Origin: Aquisalinus luteolus
GTDB taxonomy: Bacteria; Pseudomonadota; Alphaproteobacteria; Caulobacterales; Parvularculaceae
Direction of reading: 5' to 3'
Assembly: GCF_009712425.2 (NCBI RefSeq)
Contig: NZ_VCJR02000002.1
Location: 372,001-436,000 of the forward strand
Length of the DNA stretch: 64,000 bases
Numbering within the stretch: the stretch's first letter is position 1; each line of letters starts with the position of its first letter. Positions 8,797-16,929 of this stretch are shown one piece after another. The translations under genes and the position numbers were made by a program. The notes under the pieces are model-generated. The model made no database searches, was not told the origin of the DNA, and saw nothing but the letters and a program-made list of their open reading frames with translations.

Positions 8797-10827
8797 CTAG
8801 TTTTCCAGCCGCAGCGCAATCGTCAGCGTGCGACCTTCATCGGGGAAATAGCGGTAATTGCCGAAGGCGTAATCGGCGCGGGTGGCGTATTCCTCATCGA
8901 GGATATTGCGCACCGTGCCGCGCAATGTGAAGAAGCCGAACTGTTTCTGCGCCCGCAGATGAAAGATATCGTGGCCTTCATACTTGGTGGTGTTGGCAGC
9001 ATCGAGATAATACTCCCCGACATGGACCCATTCCAGTTCCGAGGAGACGCCGGACAGGATGTCCGGTTGCCATGACAGCCGTGCGCCGCCGATCGTGCCC
9101 GGTGCGGTGTCGACCTCGTCGCCTTTCGAGATCGCCTCGCTGACCTGGCTCGTCACCGGCCGGTCGAAGCGATAGGTATGCTCCGCGATAGTCCCATTGG
9201 CCGACAGGCTCAGCGTCTCGGACAGACGCGCCGTCACTTCCGCCTCTATGCCGACATGCCTCGTCTTGCCGTCGGCGACGTTGAAGCCGTCGGCATCGCG
9301 GAAATAGTAATTGTCCTTGTCCATCCAGAAGGCGATGGCGGTGGCGCTGATGCGCTCGCCCAGCTGGCCGCGCCAGCCTGCCTCGATGCTGTCGATGGTT
9401 TCTTCCTTGGCGAGGCCAACGGTTTCGTTCGACTGCAGACGATAGAGATCGCTTGTCTGCGGCGGGCGGGCCCCGCGCGAATAGGATGCCCAGAGGAGGT
9501 TATCGTCACCCCGGCGCTGCAGGGTGAATTTCGGACTGACGGTCAGGAACTCGTCGGTCCGGTCGGCTGGTCGCAAATTGCGTCCGAACAGGCCGTCCTC
9601 GGTGTTGTTGGTATAGGCATAACGCGTCCAGTCGGCCCGCGCCGCAGCGATCAGGGACAGGCGTTCGGTCAGCGCCGTCTCTGCCTGCGCGAAGGGCGAC
9701 AGGCTGACCGCCGTCACGTCATAGTCGTAATGCACGCCCTGCCGGTAGGAGAAGATGTCCGGCGCTTCCTGCACCTCTGTCAGCCAGCCTTCGGTGTACT
9801 CCGCATCGAGACCCCAGGTGAGGGTGAAGCGTTCTCCGGGATTGGCATAGAAGGCGCTCTGTGCGCCGAGCGACCAGTGGGAGTTTTCTTCCAGCGATTG
9901 CGATGGCAGGAAGTGCTGCTTGAAGTCCATGTCGCTCCAGCGGGCATAGGGCGTGATCGAGACCATGCCGTCATCGGTGTCGCGCTCGAACGTGCTCTGC
10001 AGGCGGATGGACTTGACGTCGCGGAAGGCTTCCGGGTTCGGGTTGATCCGCGCTGCCTCACGATCCTTGTAGATGTCCTCACCCTCGATATAGCCCGCCG
10101 TTTCCTGGTTGAGGTTGTTCACCGTCAGGATCGTGTCGCGCCGCCATGGCCCGGTCTCATCGACCTGTCGCAGCACCAGCTCCTGCTGGTCGACGCCGGA
10201 ATCGGTGCGATAGCCGAAATCATCATGGACGGCGAGGCCGATGAAGAAACCCTTGCCCCGGGTCATGCGGGAAACCCCGGTCTCGCCCTTGCGGTGATAT
10301 TCCGACAGGGAGACTTCGGCAAACTGTCCGTTGGCGGACGGGTGCGGCGACAGGACGTTGATTACACCATGGATCGCATTGGCGCCATAGAACGCCCCTG
10401 ATGGTCCGCGGATCACCTCTATCCTGTCGGCCAGCATCGTATTGGTCTGAAACAGACCGTTCACATTGGCAAAGCCGGGCGCATAGATCGGCACGCCGTT
10501 TTCGAGGTAGAGGAAGGAGCCGGCGCCCGCACCGCCGGTCAGCACCGGCGAGCGGATCGCGGTCAGGCTCTCCTGCCCCGAATTGCGGTCGATCATCACA
10601 CCCGGCACGCGGGCGAGAATTTCAGACGGGTGATCGGCATCGATGCGGTCGATGTCGTTGAAAGTGGAAATGGCGGCGGGGGTTTCTTCCAGCAGGGTGC
10701 CTCTGCGCTCGGTCGTGATGACGATGATCTCGTCATCGCCGGGCTGGTTCTCCTGCGCGGCCACGGACATGCCGGGCACGGCAAACGCAGCGAGGGCGGT
10801 CGATAACAGGAGGGCCCTAATACTCAA
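8797..10827 (-). CDS. TonB-dependent outer-membrane receptor
   Basis: Outer-membrane ligand-gated transporter driven by TonB. The frame extends upstream to an ATG at 10893, but a TTG at 10827 starts exactly at a signal peptide (SIRALLLST to SVAAQ), overlaps the preceding stop by 11 bases and has GGGA before it, so I prefer it (about 676 residues). A plug domain covers about residues 40-150 (ETPAAISTFND, ARVPGVMIDR, DRIEVIRGPSGAFYGANAIHGVINV). The rest is a 22-strand barrel ending in TIALRLEN. It is the last gene after an M1 peptidase and a DUF6702-like protein, which hints at a peptide- or metal-related substrate, but the ligand is not known. Confidence 0.88.
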   Translation of the reverse strand: MSIRALLLSTALAAFAVPGMSVAAQENQPGDDEIIVITTERRGTLLEETPAAISTFNDIDRIDADHPSEILARVPGVMIDRNSGQESLTAIRSPVLTGGAGAGSFLYLENGVPIYAPGFANVNGLFQTNTMLADRIEVIRGPSGAFYGANAIHGVINVLSPHPSANGQFAEVSLSEYHRKGETGVSRMTRGKGFFIGLAVHDDFGYRTDSGVDQQELVLRQVDETGPWRRDTILTVNNLNQETAGYIEGEDIYKDREAARINPNPEAFRDVKSIRLQSTFERDTDDGMVSITPYARWSDMDFKQHFLPSQSLEENSHWSLGAQSAFYANPGERFTLTWGLDAEYTEGWLTEVQEAPDIFSYRQGVHYDYDVTAVSLSPFAQAETALTERLSLIAAARADWTRYAYTNNTEDGLFGRNLRPADRTDEFLTVSPKFTLQRRGDDNLLWASYSRGARPPQTSDLYRLQSNETVGLAKEETIDSIEAGWRGQLGERISATAIAFWMDKDNYYFRDADGFNVADGKTRHVGIEAEVTARLSETLSLSANGTIAEHTYRFDRPVTSQVSEAISKGDEVDTAPGTIGGARLSWQPDILSGVSSELEWVHVGEYYLDAANTTKYEGHDIFHLRAQKQFGFFTLRGTVRNILDEEYATRADYAFGNYRYFPDEGRTLTIALRLEN

Positions 10828-11347
10828 TCTTTTCCCATTTCGAGCGGCTGCTGAAACTCGCCGACCTGATTGTCTCGCCATCGCCATTACCACTATCCGT
10901 TTCGATGTTCAGGCGAGAGTTCCACTGTTCGCCCAGTTCACTGAGCAAGGTAGAGCGGAACCACAGCGCGTCGACCTCCGCCGGCAAGAGCAGCTCCTGA
11001 TAGACAAAGAAATAATCACCGGCCATCTCCGCGCCAAGAATGCCGGCCTTGAGCGGCTGGCCCTGCAGACCGTCCTCGCCCGGCCGGGCGATCTCGAAAT
11101 GCTCTGCCACATAAAGCGCGAACCGCGCCTGGTGTTCGAGGTCGGTCGGGTCCGGCTGGCCGATATCAGGGTCGGCCAGCAGGATGCGGATCACGTCATG
11201 TGTATGGAAGCGGTGGGTGATACCGAGCGTGCCATCGTCGAGCGGCGCGATGGTCGTCTCCGTCGTCGGCTGGCGATGCGCCGCCGCCGGGCCGGTGAGC
11301 CCAGCAATGGCAATCAGTACAAGGAAGAATCCTGAAACAATGCGCAT
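10817..11347 (-). CDS. Exported DUF6702-like protein
   Basis: A 176-residue protein with a signal peptide (residues 1-23, cleavage near AAAHR). The mature part begins with a beta-strand pattern including LGITHRFHTHDVIRIL, then a helical segment LYVAEHF. This resembles the DUF6702 family, often found beside M1 peptidases and outer-membrane receptors. It starts 3 bases after the M1 peptidase stop and its end overlaps the TonB receptor start, so all three are translationally coupled. Function unknown; a periplasmic accessory role is inferred from context. The family assignment is by resemblance only. Confidence 0.6.
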   Translation of the reverse strand: MRIVSGFFLVLIAIAGLTGPAAAHRQPTTETTIAPLDDGTLGITHRFHTHDVIRILLADPDIGQPDPTDLEHQARFALYVAEHFEIARPGEDGLQGQPLKAGILGAEMAGDYFFVYQELLLPAEVDALWFRSTLLSELGEQWNSRLNIETDSGNGDGETIRSASFSSRSKWEKIEY

Positions 11348-11350
11348 GGA

Positions 11351-13819
11351 TCAGTTCCCCGTCGGCTGCAATGGCACGGCGTTGCCCTCGCTTTCAGTCT
11401 GGGCGGCATCCTTGTCCTGCCCCTTCAGTTCAACCAGCATGTCGGCCATCATGTTGCTGTGCGAGCGGTTGGACTTGTACAGCTCGATCCGCGACGAGGA
11501 GATCGTCGCCGGGAACGCATTGTTTGAGCGGTCGGCATCGGCAATCTCGTGGTTCTTGTCGAGCACTATGGACGTGATCTGCCTGTCGGACAGCATCAAC
11601 TTGGTGACGTTGGAGGCATCGCGGCGCCAGATCTCCGCCGGAATCTTCATGTATTCCTCGCTGCCATCGGCATAGGTGATCGTCAGCGGGATCGGCATGA
11701 CGAGGCCGCCAATATTGGCGAAGTCCATGAAGTACACATAGGTGCCGTCGGCGAGTGCCCGGTCGAGCGCGTCAACCTCCCAGTCTACCAGTCCTTCGCG
11801 GAAGGACTGGTAGGTATTGCGGTCCTTGTTCGTCACCGTGAAGCGGTCGTTCTCGTTATAGAAATCGCGCAGGCGCGGATTGCGCTCGACATAGGTCTCC
11901 ATGCCTTCCTCGCGGTTGCGGCGCTGGATCAGCGGTTCAGGCTCGTTCTCGCCAGCCTCGATCCGGTCGAGCGCGAATTCCACTTCCGGCTCCTGCGACG
12001 AGATCTGATATTCGCGTACTGACTTTATCGCGATATCCACGTGATCGGTGGAGTAGTACCAGCCACGCCAGAACCAGTCGAGATCGACGCCGGAGGCTTC
12101 TTCCATGGTGCGGAAGAAGTCGTAAGGCGTAGGCCGCTTGAATTTCCAGCGCTGGGAGTATTCACGAAGGGCGAAGTCGAACAGCTCGCGGCCCATCACC
12201 GTCTCGCGCATCACGATCAGCGCCGCCGTCGGCTTGGAATAGGCATTGGGGCCGAGGTTCAGCACCGAGTCCGACTGGGTCATGATCGGCACCTGGTCCT
12301 CTGAGGTCATGTAGCCGGTGATGTAGTCGAGCACATTGGTGTTGTCGCCATAGGCCGGGTAGTTCTCTTCCCACTCGATCGCGGCGACATAGTCGAGGAA
12401 AGAGTTCAGCCCCTCATCCATCCATGTCCACTGGCGTTCGTCGGAATTGACAACCATCGGGAAGTAGATATGGCCGATCTCGTGGATGATCACGCCGATC
12501 AGGCCATATTTCGTGCGGCGGGAATAGGTGATCTCGCCGGACTTTTCATCCTTGGTCGGACGATATCCGTTGAAGGTGATCATCGGATATTCCATGCCGC
12601 CCGATTCCCACGCATTGACCGATTGCGCAGTCGGGTAGGGATAGGGGAAGGAGAAGCGGGAATAGACTTCCATCGTGTGGATGACGGCGTCGGTAGAATA
12701 CATCGACCAGATCGGCTCTGCCTCGTTCGGATAGAACGACATCGCCATCACGTCCGGCCCGCCCTCCTGGGTATAGCCTTGCGCGTCCCAGATATACTTG
12801 TTGGAGGAGGCGAAAGAGAAGTCGCGTACATTGTCGGCGGAGAAGCGCCAGGTCTTGGTGTCGCTTGCTTCCTCGGCTTCGTTCGCCTTTGCTTCTTCCG
12901 GCGTCACGATGAAGACCGGGATGTCCGCCGTGCGCGCTTCTTCCAGCCGGTCGCGCTGGGTCGCTGTCAGCACCTGACCCGGATTTTGCAGCACGCCGGT
13001 CGCCGAGACGATATGGTCCGACGGTACGGTGATTGAGACATCGAAATCGCCGAATTCCAGCGGGAACTCGCCGCGGCCGAGGAAGTTCTTCGTGTGCCAG
13101 CCTTCATAGTCGGAGAAGACGGCGACACGCGGATACCACTGCGCCAGCGCATATTGATAGGTATCCGTCTCTTCGAAATGCTCATAGCCGCCGCGCCCGC
13201 CGACGATCGTTTCCTGGATGATCTCGTGCTGCCATTCGATGGTAAACTCGGTCGACTGGCCGGGCGCGAGAGGCCGGGGCAGGTCGACGCGCATATGGGT
13301 GTCGACGATGCTGTAGTCGAGATCGCTGCCGTTTCGGGCGGTAATCGACTGGATCTTGAAACCGAAATCTCTGTCCGACAGCGCCTGCTGGCGGGCGAGC
13401 GCCGAGAAGGACAGGGTGTCGCCATCGCCCGACGGGTCCCAGCGCTGGCCGGCAGTCGACGAGGTTTCGCTCTCCCGGGCGACCGAGCCATCGGTGAAAC
13501 GGTTCTGGTCCATCTGCACCCAGATCCATTTCAGCGCGTGCGGCGAGTTGTTGGTGTAGGTAATCTCTTCCTCGCCAAGGATGCGCTTGTTTTCCGTGTC
13601 CAGCGTCACGTCGATCACGTAGTCGACCTTCTGCTGCCAGTATTGCGGCCCCGGCTCGCCGGTCGCTGCGCGATAGACGTTCGGCGTCGGCATCAGGTCG
13701 TCTTCAAGCTGGCGGAATTTCTTCGCCCCGTCGCCAATCTCGGCATTGGCCGGAGCAATCAGGCTCCCCGCAGCGATGATGAAGGGAAGGGCGAAGACGG
13801 CACGAAGCGATGAAAACAT
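11351..13819 (-). CDS. M1 family zinc metallopeptidase (exported)
   Basis: About 822 residues from the ATG at 13819; a GTG two codons earlier is the alternative. The signal peptide ends near APANAE. Residues about 50-430 form the N-terminal beta-sandwich and the catalytic domain follows. The zinc motif HEIGH (about residue 445) has the third ligand 18 residues on in WMDEGLNSFLDY, the M1 signature HExxH-x18-E. The canonical GxMEN exopeptidase loop appears as SGGMEYPMITF, so the Asn is replaced by Tyr, which may affect N-terminus recognition. First gene of an operon with the DUF6702-like protein and the TonB receptor. Likely periplasmic peptide breakdown. Confidence 0.9.
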   Translation of the reverse strand: MFSSLRAVFALPFIIAAGSLIAPANAEIGDGAKKFRQLEDDLMPTPNVYRAATGEPGPQYWQQKVDYVIDVTLDTENKRILGEEEITYTNNSPHALKWIWVQMDQNRFTDGSVARESETSSTAGQRWDPSGDGDTLSFSALARQQALSDRDFGFKIQSITARNGSDLDYSIVDTHMRVDLPRPLAPGQSTEFTIEWQHEIIQETIVGGRGGYEHFEETDTYQYALAQWYPRVAVFSDYEGWHTKNFLGRGEFPLEFGDFDVSITVPSDHIVSATGVLQNPGQVLTATQRDRLEEARTADIPVFIVTPEEAKANEAEEASDTKTWRFSADNVRDFSFASSNKYIWDAQGYTQEGGPDVMAMSFYPNEAEPIWSMYSTDAVIHTMEVYSRFSFPYPYPTAQSVNAWESGGMEYPMITFNGYRPTKDEKSGEITYSRRTKYGLIGVIIHEIGHIYFPMVVNSDERQWTWMDEGLNSFLDYVAAIEWEENYPAYGDNTNVLDYITGYMTSEDQVPIMTQSDSVLNLGPNAYSKPTAALIVMRETVMGRELFDFALREYSQRWKFKRPTPYDFFRTMEEASGVDLDWFWRGWYYSTDHVDIAIKSVREYQISSQEPEVEFALDRIEAGENEPEPLIQRRNREEGMETYVERNPRLRDFYNENDRFTVTNKDRNTYQSFREGLVDWEVDALDRALADGTYVYFMDFANIGGLVMPIPLTITYADGSEEYMKIPAEIWRRDASNVTKLMLSDRQITSIVLDKNHEIADADRSNNAFPATISSSRIELYKSNRSHSNMMADMLVELKGQDKDAAQTESEGNAVPLQPTGN

Positions 13820-14062
13820 CAGCACTCTCTATACTGGACTGGCTTGATAAAACTGGACAATTACCGCGAGACCCTAGGGGCAGAAACTGCCACGGGCAAG
13901 CCGGTGTGCTGCAGTGCCGCAATTGTGTGACCCGAAAGCCGCGTTTGAAAAGGCGGGAGAACGAAATAATTCCGGTCGTGGTCCTTCATTGACCGCCTGA
14001 GCAATCCAATATAGCGCCTTGTCGGGGTGCGTGGTGTCCCCGGCCATTATTCCAGGAACCCC

Positions 14063-14992
14063 ATGATCAGTTTCATCCTTATTGCCGTCGGCCTCGTTCT
14101 TTTGATTTTCGGCGGTGATGCGCTGGTGCGCGGTTCCGTCGCCATCGCTCGGCGGGCTGGTATGTCGCCCATGCTGATCGGCCTGACACTGGTCGGCTTC
14201 GGCACGTCGCTGCCCGAACTGCTGACCTCGCTCAACGCCGCGTTCGCCGGGTCGCCCGGCATCGCCATCGGCAATGTGGTCGGCTCCAACATCGCCAATG
14301 TGCTGCTGATCGTCGGCTGTGCCGCGCTGATCTTTCCGCTGGCGACGGATTTGCGGGCGCTCAAGCGCGATGGCAGCGTCATGATCTTGGCGACCCTCAT
14401 GGTGCTCGCTTTGTTCTTCACCGGCGAGATCGGGCGGATTGCCGGGCTCGTGCTCGTCATCGGCTTGTTTGCCTTCATGTTTCTTGCGTGGAAGACGGAT
14501 GAAAGCGCCGCCTCGCTGGAGGAGGAAATTCCCGCTGCCCCTGAAGGCTATCTCAAGGCCAGCCTGTTCTTCCTTGCCGGGCTCATTGGCATCCTGACCG
14601 GCGCAAACATGCTGGTGCGTGGTGCCATCGAGATCGCCTCCGACATGGGGGTCGACGAAACCATCATCGGCCTGACCATCGTCGCCATCGGCACCTCCCT
14701 GCCGGAGCTTGTTACCTCGGTCACCGCGGCGCTGAAAAAGGAAGCCGACATCGCCATCGGCAACGTCATCGGATCGAACATCTTCAACCTGCTGGCGATC
14801 CTCGGCATCACCGCGATGGTCCATCCGCTGGCCGTGCCGCCGATGATCCTGCAGGCCGATGGCTGGATCATGCTCGGAGTGTCGCTGGCGCTGATCCTGT
14901 TTGCCTGGACCGGCCGCAAGATAGAGCGCTGGGAAGGCGCGGTCTTCGTCCTCGGTTATGCCGCCTTCACCGGCTTCCTGTTCGTGCGCTGA
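14063..14992 (+). CDS. Calcium/sodium antiporter, CaCA family (YrbG-like)
   Basis: An inner-membrane cation/Ca2+ exchanger of 309 residues from the ATG at 14063 (AGGA site); an upstream in-frame start would add 12 residues of poor quality. Ten hydrophobic segments. Both internal alpha-repeats are clear: GFGTSLPELLTS with GNVVGSNIANVLL in the first half and AIGTSLPELVTS with GNVIGSNIFNLL in the second, carrying the ion-binding Glu and Asn residues. The last about 45 codons are duplicated in decayed form at 16786-16920, on the far side of the Y RNA-Rsr island. Confidence 0.9.
   Translation: MISFILIAVGLVLLIFGGDALVRGSVAIARRAGMSPMLIGLTLVGFGTSLPELLTSLNAAFAGSPGIAIGNVVGSNIANVLLIVGCAALIFPLATDLRALKRDGSVMILATLMVLALFFTGEIGRIAGLVLVIGLFAFMFLAWKTDESAASLEEEIPAAPEGYLKASLFFLAGLIGILTGANMLVRGAIEIASDMGVDETIIGLTIVAIGTSLPELVTSVTAALKKEADIAIGNVIGSNIFNLLAILGITAMVHPLAVPPMILQADGWIMLGVSLALILFAWTGRKIERWEGAVFVLGYAAFTGFLFVR
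14854..14992 (+). repeat. 3' end of exchanger gene, left copy of a flanking duplication
   Basis: This stretch, the last about 45 codons of the exchanger, matches 16786-16920 at roughly 80% by eye and in the same orientation. Together the two copies bracket the Y RNA-Rsr-HTH genes. This copy is intact and supplies the functional gene end. Confidence 0.8.
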
Positions 14993-15004
14993 GAAGTGCT
15001 CATG

Positions 15005-15034
15005 TTGACAACAGTGCATTCTGCACGGTATTCC
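15005..15034 (+). promoter_or_regulatory. Promoter with embedded operator for the Y RNA-rsr unit
   Basis: TTGACA at 15005-15010 matches the -35 consensus. After 17-18 bases a TATTCC-like -10 region follows. The spacer holds a perfect inverted repeat GTGCA-TTC-TGCAC (15014-15026), well placed for a repressor. The short HTH protein encoded after rsr is a candidate ligand. No better promoter was found closer to the RNA, so the RNA and rsr may share this transcript. Confidence 0.5.
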
Positions 15035-15117
15035 GCAGACAGTCATGGTGAAGATGACGGCTGGTTCACTGGAAATTAGCACGCCGTGTCGATTTCTCCC
15101 TGACGCACCGGGAATTT

Positions 15118-15249
15118 TGCGGGTGGTGTAGAGTACGGTTACTTCGCTTCGAGAGCGAGAGGTCGCGGGTTCGAATCCCGTTCACCTTCACAGGTGGTAG
15201 CTCAGTCCGGAAGAGCGCTCGATATTCCGTGTTCGCCTGTTCCCCCGCG
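15118..15249 (+). ncRNA. Bacterial Y RNA (YrlA-like) with circularly permuted tRNA module
   Basis: About 132 bases. The two ends pair: UGCGGG (15118-15123) with CCCGCG (15244-15249), GG/CC past one bulged base, and an 8-bp helix 15131-15138 with 15227-15234. Inside are tRNA parts in permuted order. CGAG (15156-15159) pairs with CUCG (15218-15221) as an anticodon-stem remnant. An AGGUC variable loop precedes the T arm at 15165-15181 with loop UUCGAAU. A 6-bp acceptor stem (15182-15187 with 15192-15197) is closed by a UCAC tetraloop, then UA, then the D arm 15200-15216 with stem GCUC/GAGC and GG in the loop. T before D rules out a normal tRNA. This is the layout known for YrlA Y RNAs, which bind Ro60/Rsr; an rsr gene follows at once. 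Exact ends are inferred from pairing. Confidence 0.82.
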
Positions 15250-15270
15250 CTCCTGTTGTGTTCGGCTTAG

Positions 15271-16587
15271 ATGGAGAAACTTGTGAAGCTGAATACTCCC
15301 CCCGGTTTCCGGGGCAAAACCCATGCAGGCGGGCAAGCACATCACGTTGCTGATTCTGATCAGTTGCGACGCGCTGTATTGTCCTGCTTGCTCTGGGAAG
15401 ACCAGTTTTATGAGTCCGGTGAGCACATCGCCGACAGGATAGAGCGGCTGGCCCTTGAGCGGCCCGCCAGCGAAGTTGCCGCGCTGGCAATCGAAGCCCG
15501 TGACAGGTTCAATTTGCGTCATGCCCCGCTAATGCTGTTGTCCGCACTTGCGCGAACCGCCAGGGGTACGTCCATTCTGGCCGACACCATGCCCCGTGTT
15601 ATGCTGCGGGCAGATGAAATGGGCGAGTTCCTTTCGATCTACTGGCGCAAGGGCAAACAGCCAATATCGGCACAGATCAAGCGCGGCCTCCGCGAAACTT
15701 TCGTCAAGTTCGACGCATACCAGCTTGCAAAATACAATCGGGCCAGCGCTGTGAAGTTACGCGACATTCTGTTTCTGGTTCACCCGAAACCAAAGGATGC
15801 AGCCCAGCAAGCAGTGTGGAACAGCCTGGTAGATGGCACGCTTGCCAGTCCGGACACGTGGGAGGTTTCTCTGTCGGCCGGGGCTGACAAGCGCGAGACC
15901 TTTGAGCGACTGCTCAGAGAAGGCAAACTTGGCTATCTGGCCTTGCTGCGCAATCTGCGAAACATGAGCCAGGCTGGTGTTGATGCCGGCCTCGTGCGCG
16001 ATGCCATTCTTGCGCGAAGGGGTGCGCAACACGTGCTGCCCTTCCGTTATGTCGCGGCTGCACGCCATGCTCCGGCGTTCGAACCTTATCTCGATCAAGC
16101 TCTTTCCGAGGCCATGGCAGAAATGTCACCCCTCGATGGCAAGACGGTCGTGCTGGTAGACGTTTCCGCTTCCATGGAGTGCGCGCTTTCTCGGCGGTCC
16201 GACATGACCCGCCTGGATGCTGCGGCGGCGCTCGGTGCCATTGTTCATGGCGATCTGCGTGTGTTTACCTTCTCTGGAAAACTGGTTGAGGTTGCGCCGC
16301 GCCGGGGCATGGCCGGGGTCGACGCCATCATCAACTCACAAGTGCACTACAGCACCTACTTGCGCGGTGCATTGCAGGACATCAACGCCAGGGTTCCGTA
16401 TGACAGGATAATCGTCGTGACCGACGAGCAATCTCATGATGGTCTGTGCGATCCTGTTGCGCCAAAAGCCTACATGATCAATGTCGCTTCATATGAGCCT
16501 GGCATATCCTATGGCCCATGGACGCGCATCAATGGTTTCTCCGAATCCGTCATAAGGTACATCCATGAAGCCGAACGAACTGCGTGA
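15271..16587 (+). CDS. rsr: Ro60 orthologue Rsr (TROVE and vWA domains)
   Basis: RNA-binding ring protein of 438 residues, close to other bacterial Rsr proteins. The N-terminal about 270 residues are the helical TROVE region (PF05731). The C-terminal vWFA-like domain has an intact MIDAS: DVSAS at 297-301, a Thr in YSTYLRG and Asp in VVTDEQS. Homologues bind Y RNAs on the ring surface and misfolded RNA through the hole, and work with exoribonucleases in RNA decay and stress survival. An in-frame GTG at 15283 has GGAG six bases before it and may be the real start. The Y RNA is 21 bases upstream; the HTH gene overlaps its end by 23 bases. The codon use is less GC-biased than the flanking genes. 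Phage or plasmid genes are absent. Confidence 0.9.
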   Translation: MEKLVKLNTPPGFRGKTHAGGQAHHVADSDQLRRAVLSCLLWEDQFYESGEHIADRIERLALERPASEVAALAIEARDRFNLRHAPLMLLSALARTARGTSILADTMPRVMLRADEMGEFLSIYWRKGKQPISAQIKRGLRETFVKFDAYQLAKYNRASAVKLRDILFLVHPKPKDAAQQAVWNSLVDGTLASPDTWEVSLSAGADKRETFERLLREGKLGYLALLRNLRNMSQAGVDAGLVRDAILARRGAQHVLPFRYVAAARHAPAFEPYLDQALSEAMAEMSPLDGKTVVLVDVSASMECALSRRSDMTRLDAAAALGAIVHGDLRVFTFSGKLVEVAPRRGMAGVDAIINSQVHYSTYLRGALQDINARVPYDRIIVVTDEQSHDGLCDPVAPKAYMINVASYEPGISYGPWTRINGFSESVIRYIHEAERTA

Positions 16588-16780
16588 TGCGGCGGTAAAG
16601 CTGTATGGTGAGCGTGGTTGGCAAACAAGACTTGCCGCCGCCCTCTCGGTTGACACATCGACAGTACGAAGATGGATTTCTGGCGCGGTGCCAATCCCCG
16701 GACCGGCGGGTGCTGCCGTTAGATGTTTTCTTCGTGAACATGCGCAGAGCGCCGTTTTGCGACAAAGGCCCGGTTCTTGA
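16565..16780 (+). CDS. Short helix-turn-helix protein downstream of rsr
   Basis: A 71-residue protein starting inside the rsr 3' end (23-base overlap, AAGG site before the ATG), so it is translationally coupled to rsr. Residues about 18-50 (WQTRLAAALSVDTSTVRRWISG) form a clear helix-turn-helix with a recognition helix of the XRE/Cro type, then VPIPGPAGAAVR as often seen in short phage-like DNA-binding proteins. It may autoregulate the island, for instance at the GTGCA-TTC-TGCAC repeat upstream, but this is inference. It ends six bases before the decayed exchanger duplicate begins, so its C-terminus may be unusual. Confidence 0.7.
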   Translation: MKPNELRDAAVKLYGERGWQTRLAAALSVDTSTVRRWISGAVPIPGPAGAAVRCFLREHAQSAVLRQRPGS

Positions 16781-16785
16781 CAGGC

Positions 16786-16920
16786 CGATGGCTGGATCAT
16801 GCTGGTCGCGGTGCTGGCGCTTATCCTGTTTGCCTGGGCCGGCCGCAAGATCGAACGATGGGAAGGCGCGGTCTTCGTCCTCGGCTAAATGTCGATTACA
16901 GGGTTCCTGTTCGTCCGTTA
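16786..16920 (+). pseudogene. Decayed duplicate of exchanger 3' end
   Basis: In the right frame this reads ADGWIMLVAVLALILFAWAGRK and so on to LG, a TAA stop, then ITGFLFVR and a second stop. It is colinear with the C-terminus of the exchanger at 14854-14992, with an in-frame stop where the intact gene has Tyr. No start or upstream part exists, so it is a gene remnant. It marks the right border of the Y RNA-Rsr island. Confidence 0.85.
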
Positions 16921-16929
16921 ACTGAGAGA

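Noticed and set aside
9178-10401. 407-codon plus-strand frame
   Set aside because: Antisense to the TonB-dependent receptor; no domain or start signal.
13874-15082. 402-codon frame on the minus strand
   Set aside because: It is antisense to the exchanger, whose membrane helices and alpha-repeats are unmistakable; the product is His/Asp/Gln-rich as expected for a shadow.
15140-15260. Ordinary tRNA gene or a pair of decayed tRNA genes
   Set aside because: The T arm precedes the D arm and the acceptor strands are joined by a four-base loop, while the outer ends pair with each other. That fits a Y RNA better than any tRNA.
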